Source: JAAURS01 sp031362245 (lineage in GTDB: Bacteria > Cyanobacteriota > Cyanobacteriia > Thermosynechococcales > Thermosynechococcaceae). From it: a stretch of 64,000 nucleotides of DNA. Positions 61,883 through 64,000 of the stretch are shown piece by piece. The DNA is taken from assembly GCA_031362245.1 (NCBI GenBank), contig JANLSD010000014.1, positions 1 through 64,000 on the forward strand, written 5' to 3'. The position numbers and the translations under genes were made by a program. Below the pieces are notes generated by a model. The model had not been told where the DNA came from. It made no database searches and saw only the letters and a program-made list of their open reading frames with translations. Each line of letters begins with the position of its first letter. The first letter of the stretch is position 1.

Positions 61883-63613
61883 ATGAGCTGCAAATTCTCT
61901 CAGCGCTTCTATACATTTACCGTTTCTTTAGGCTTTATCCTCCTCGGCACTGGCTGTGCCAATTCACCTGACCCCCCCAATTCACCCGAGCAACCTCAGC
62001 TTCCAGGGTTTGAAGTGAAGTTTTTAGTCGGTAGTGCCTTAGGTCAGTTTTGTCAGCAGGCTGCGGCGCAGTACAATGCACAGTCGCCTAAGCTCCCTGA
62101 TGGCAAAGACTTTCATTTAACCTGCGTGGCCCAAGGCAGTGGGGATGTGGTAGCAGATCTGGTGAATCGATCGCAGCAGCTCAAAGCAGGCTCGGTGCAG
62201 GCCGATGCCCCTGAATGGCCCACGCTGATTTCAGTGGATGGCGATATTTACCTAAGTCAGTTGGTGTACCAGATCAACCAGATCTTTCCAGGGCAGAACT
62301 ACATTCCTGACGTGGCAGATGCACCCCTGGTTGCCAATAGCCCAATGGTGTTTATGACCCAGGCCGACTTGGCTCCAGGGTTACAAAAAGCAGCGGAACC
62401 CTTTAAAGCACTGGCAAACGCTAAAAATCATAAAGCACTAGACCCTGCTGCCCAAGCGATTCCCATTCACTATGTCCATACAGCACCCACGCGCTCTAAT
62501 TCTGGGCTACAAACCCTGATTGCCCAATTTGCAGCAGTCTCTGGCAAGCGTCCCGAACAGTTAACGCCCGCAGATGTGGGGCTTTACCAAGGCAAGGTGC
62601 AGCAAATTCAGAGCAAGATTACCCGCTATGGCATCTCTACCGATTCCTTGGCCAAGGCGATGGTGCAAAATGGCGTGTTTTGGGCCTCGGTAGGTTCGGT
62701 GTATGAGTCTTCTGTGATTGTGGCCAATGATGGCATCCCCGCTGGACAGCCTCGCTATGAGGCGGTGTATCCCAATGCCACCTTTACCTCAAATATGCGG
62801 GTTATTTTGCCCAAAGCCCCGTGGGTCAGTGCCGATGAGAACGCCGCTGGGGAGAAGGTGGTGGAGTATCTGCGATCGCCCCAGGCCCAGCAAATTGCCA
62901 CCAATTTGGGGTTAAGACCAGGGGTTCCAGGGGTTGCCCTAGGGCCAAAGTTCACCAAAGCCTTTGGGGTAGACCCTCAGGCCCATTATGATTCTTACCG
63001 CGCCCCCAAGCCGGAGGTGGTGGATGCCATGCTGAAATCCTGGCAGGATTTTGCCAAAAAGCCTTCTCGCATTGCGCTGGTGGTAGATTCTTCGGGTTCT
63101 ATGGCAGGGCCAAAAATGGCGGCGGTGCAGTCTACCTTGCAAGCCTATATCAATAGCCTAGGCCCCAAAGAAGAAGTGGCATTGTTTGACTTTGACAGCA
63201 AAGTAAGAACTCCAATTTTGGCAGATGGTACCGCCCCAGGCAAAGCCAGGGGGATCGAATTTATTGGTGGGTTAAGCGCAGAGGGTGGCACAAAGCTCTA
63301 CGATGCAGCCAGTGCAGCCCGAGGCTGGTTATCAGAACATTTACGGGGGGACGGCATCAACGCGGTAGTCATTCTCACCGATGGGCAAGACACCGATTCT
63401 CGGCTCACCCTCGATCAACTGGGGACGGAGTTGAAAAAGAGCGGTTTTGCCAGCGACCAACGGATTGCAGTGTTTACGGTCGGCTATGGCAATGCAGGGG
63501 AGTTTAGCCCCGATGTACTGAAGCAAATTGCCAGCGCCAACGGCGGCTACTATTCTCAAGGCGATCCGGCAACCATTGCCAAGCTCATGGCAAATTTACA
63601 GGTGGAGTTTTAG
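61883..63613 (+). CDS. Lipoprotein with solute-binding-like and VWA domains
   Basis: The 576-aa protein begins with a lipoprotein signal ending LLGTGC (Cys near 25). An extracytoplasmic solute-binding-like domain follows (FLVGSALGQFCQQAAAQYNA, VVADLVNRSQQLKAG, SPMVFMTQADLAP). A VWA domain begins near residue 395 with the MIDAS motif VVDSSGSMAGP, then SAEGGTKLYDA and LTDGQDTDSR. A metal-dependent adhesion site tied to ligand binding implies a sensor or assembly factor on the outer side of the membrane. The following gene also appears envelope-associated. Confidence 0.82.
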   Translation: MSCKFSQRFYTFTVSLGFILLGTGCANSPDPPNSPEQPQLPGFEVKFLVGSALGQFCQQAAAQYNAQSPKLPDGKDFHLTCVAQGSGDVVADLVNRSQQLKAGSVQADAPEWPTLISVDGDIYLSQLVYQINQIFPGQNYIPDVADAPLVANSPMVFMTQADLAPGLQKAAEPFKALANAKNHKALDPAAQAIPIHYVHTAPTRSNSGLQTLIAQFAAVSGKRPEQLTPADVGLYQGKVQQIQSKITRYGISTDSLAKAMVQNGVFWASVGSVYESSVIVANDGIPAGQPRYEAVYPNATFTSNMRVILPKAPWVSADENAAGEKVVEYLRSPQAQQIATNLGLRPGVPGVALGPKFTKAFGVDPQAHYDSYRAPKPEVVDAMLKSWQDFAKKPSRIALVVDSSGSMAGPKMAAVQSTLQAYINSLGPKEEVALFDFDSKVRTPILADGTAPGKARGIEFIGGLSAEGGTKLYDAASAARGWLSEHLRGDGINAVVILTDGQDTDSRLTLDQLGTELKKSGFASDQRIAVFTVGYGNAGEFSPDVLKQIASANGGYYSQGDPATIAKLMANLQVEF

Positions 63614-63636
63614 CCCTAAGGATTTTCTGCAACCTT

Positions 63637-64000
63637 ATGAAATGGATTAACCCGCTCTATAGCCCTGCTGCTGTACTTTTAGGCTGCATAACCCTAGTGC
63701 TTGGTGTGCGCTTGGCGAAGGTGTCGAGCGCGGTTGTGGTACCTGTGGCGATCGCCGTTTCCACCCTCAGCGCCAGTCTCCTAACGCCCGCCAGCAAGAC
63801 CCAGTCTGACCGTCCAGTCCAAGTCCAAAATCCGGCCCTTGCAACTGAACTTGCCACGATGCGAGAACAGGCCCAAACCCTAGCGCAAAAAGCGCAGAAA
63901 CTTAGCGCAGAAGCCCATCAAATTTTAAATTCATCGCCCTATATGGAGCTATTGGGAACCGTCCAGTTCGCCTGTGAACGCACCAGCGAACTCCCCGCTA
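63637..64000 (+). CDS. Membrane protein with coiled-coil region, 5' part
   Basis: From ATG 63637 the frame is open to the window edge (121 codons). Two hydrophobic segments lie near residues 9-30 and 36-52, then a coiled-coil-like stretch (LATELATMREQAQTLAQKAQ) and HQILNSSPYMELLGTVQFAC. It starts 23 bases after the VWA lipoprotein gene, likely co-transcribed. No family can be named from this part. Confidence 0.6.
   Translation, partial: MKWINPLYSPAAVLLGCITLVLGVRLAKVSSAVVVPVAIAVSTLSASLLTPASKTQSDRPVQVQNPALATELATMREQAQTLAQKAQKLSAEAHQILNSSPYMELLGTVQFACERTSELPA

Noticed and set aside
1..64000. CRISPR arrays, tRNA and rRNA genes
   Set aside because: No spaced direct-repeat array and no cloverleaf or rRNA sequence was found by eye; the repeats present are single palindromes.

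Overview
The window is chromosomal DNA of a cyanobacterium, probably filamentous. The octamer GCGATCGC (HIP1) recurs throughout. Several genes are of cyanobacterial type: a fused pantoate ligase/cytidylate kinase, a PEP-CTERM protein, a DUF6888/DUF6887 pair, a TRADD-N-associated two-helix membrane protein and a CIA30 protein. Housekeeping genes (purL, purF, argF, argJ, an aspartate aminotransferase, tldE-like, a copper ATPase) alternate with a heavily worked accessory load. I see no rRNA, tRNA or CRISPR array.

Layout. 1-9050 is a defence and conflict region: the end of a DUF1016/PDDEXK nuclease gene, a type I restriction hsdR split by a -1 frame change, an Lhr-like helicase, a higBA toxin-antitoxin pair, a TRADD-N-associated membrane protein, a broken DUF4160 gene with an intact DUF2442 partner, and then a second diverged copy of the helicase 3' end. 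9050-20300 holds envelope and metabolic genes (a Tat-exported MBL-fold protein without its metal motif, a DsbA-like protein, an amidase, CIA30, PEP-CTERM, a ferritin-like protein, panC-cmk, the aminotransferase) and a broken DUF6888 gene. 20300-28000 is a scrapyard: an ankyrin protein, a dead IS element with 18-bp inverted ends, mazEF-like and parDE-like pairs, a lipoprotein glycosidase, and a VWD/cadherin-like protein whose 5' end is cut by a 183-bp palindromic element. 28000-39000 is mostly core: tldE-like, secreted proteins, argF, a YggT protein, purL-purF and a HAD phosphatase.

The most unusual region is the minus-strand gene train from 49251 down to 39079. Six genes in one direction encode: an 801-aa protein with two E-S-P-F motifs and a long helical core; a predicted HEAGH metallopeptidase; a small hydrophilic protein; a 381-aa orphan; a 1414-aa protein with an E-S-P-F-type N terminus, a PhoD-like metallophosphatase and a C-terminal CHAT/caspase-like domain with a visible His/Cys pair; and a small protein resembling the tip of a phage tail fibre. 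Two back-to-back palindromes lie upstream. I do not recognise this as a described system. My working inference is a protease-activated effector or surface-assembly locus in which the shared N-terminal motif marks proteins for the same machinery or the same protease.

49700-64000 holds a repeat element, an aspartic protease gene broken by a 19-bp duplication, an EF-G paralogue, small cyanobacterial proteins, a copper P-type ATPase, an orphan C5 DNA methyltransferase, a dead vapC fragment, argJ, a methyltransferase, a DUF2141 protein and a lipoprotein joining a solute-binding-like domain to a VWA domain. A further envelope gene runs off the end. Short palindromic repeats with GTAGGGGC/GCCCCTAC ends recur between genes and, in several cases, inside coding frames.
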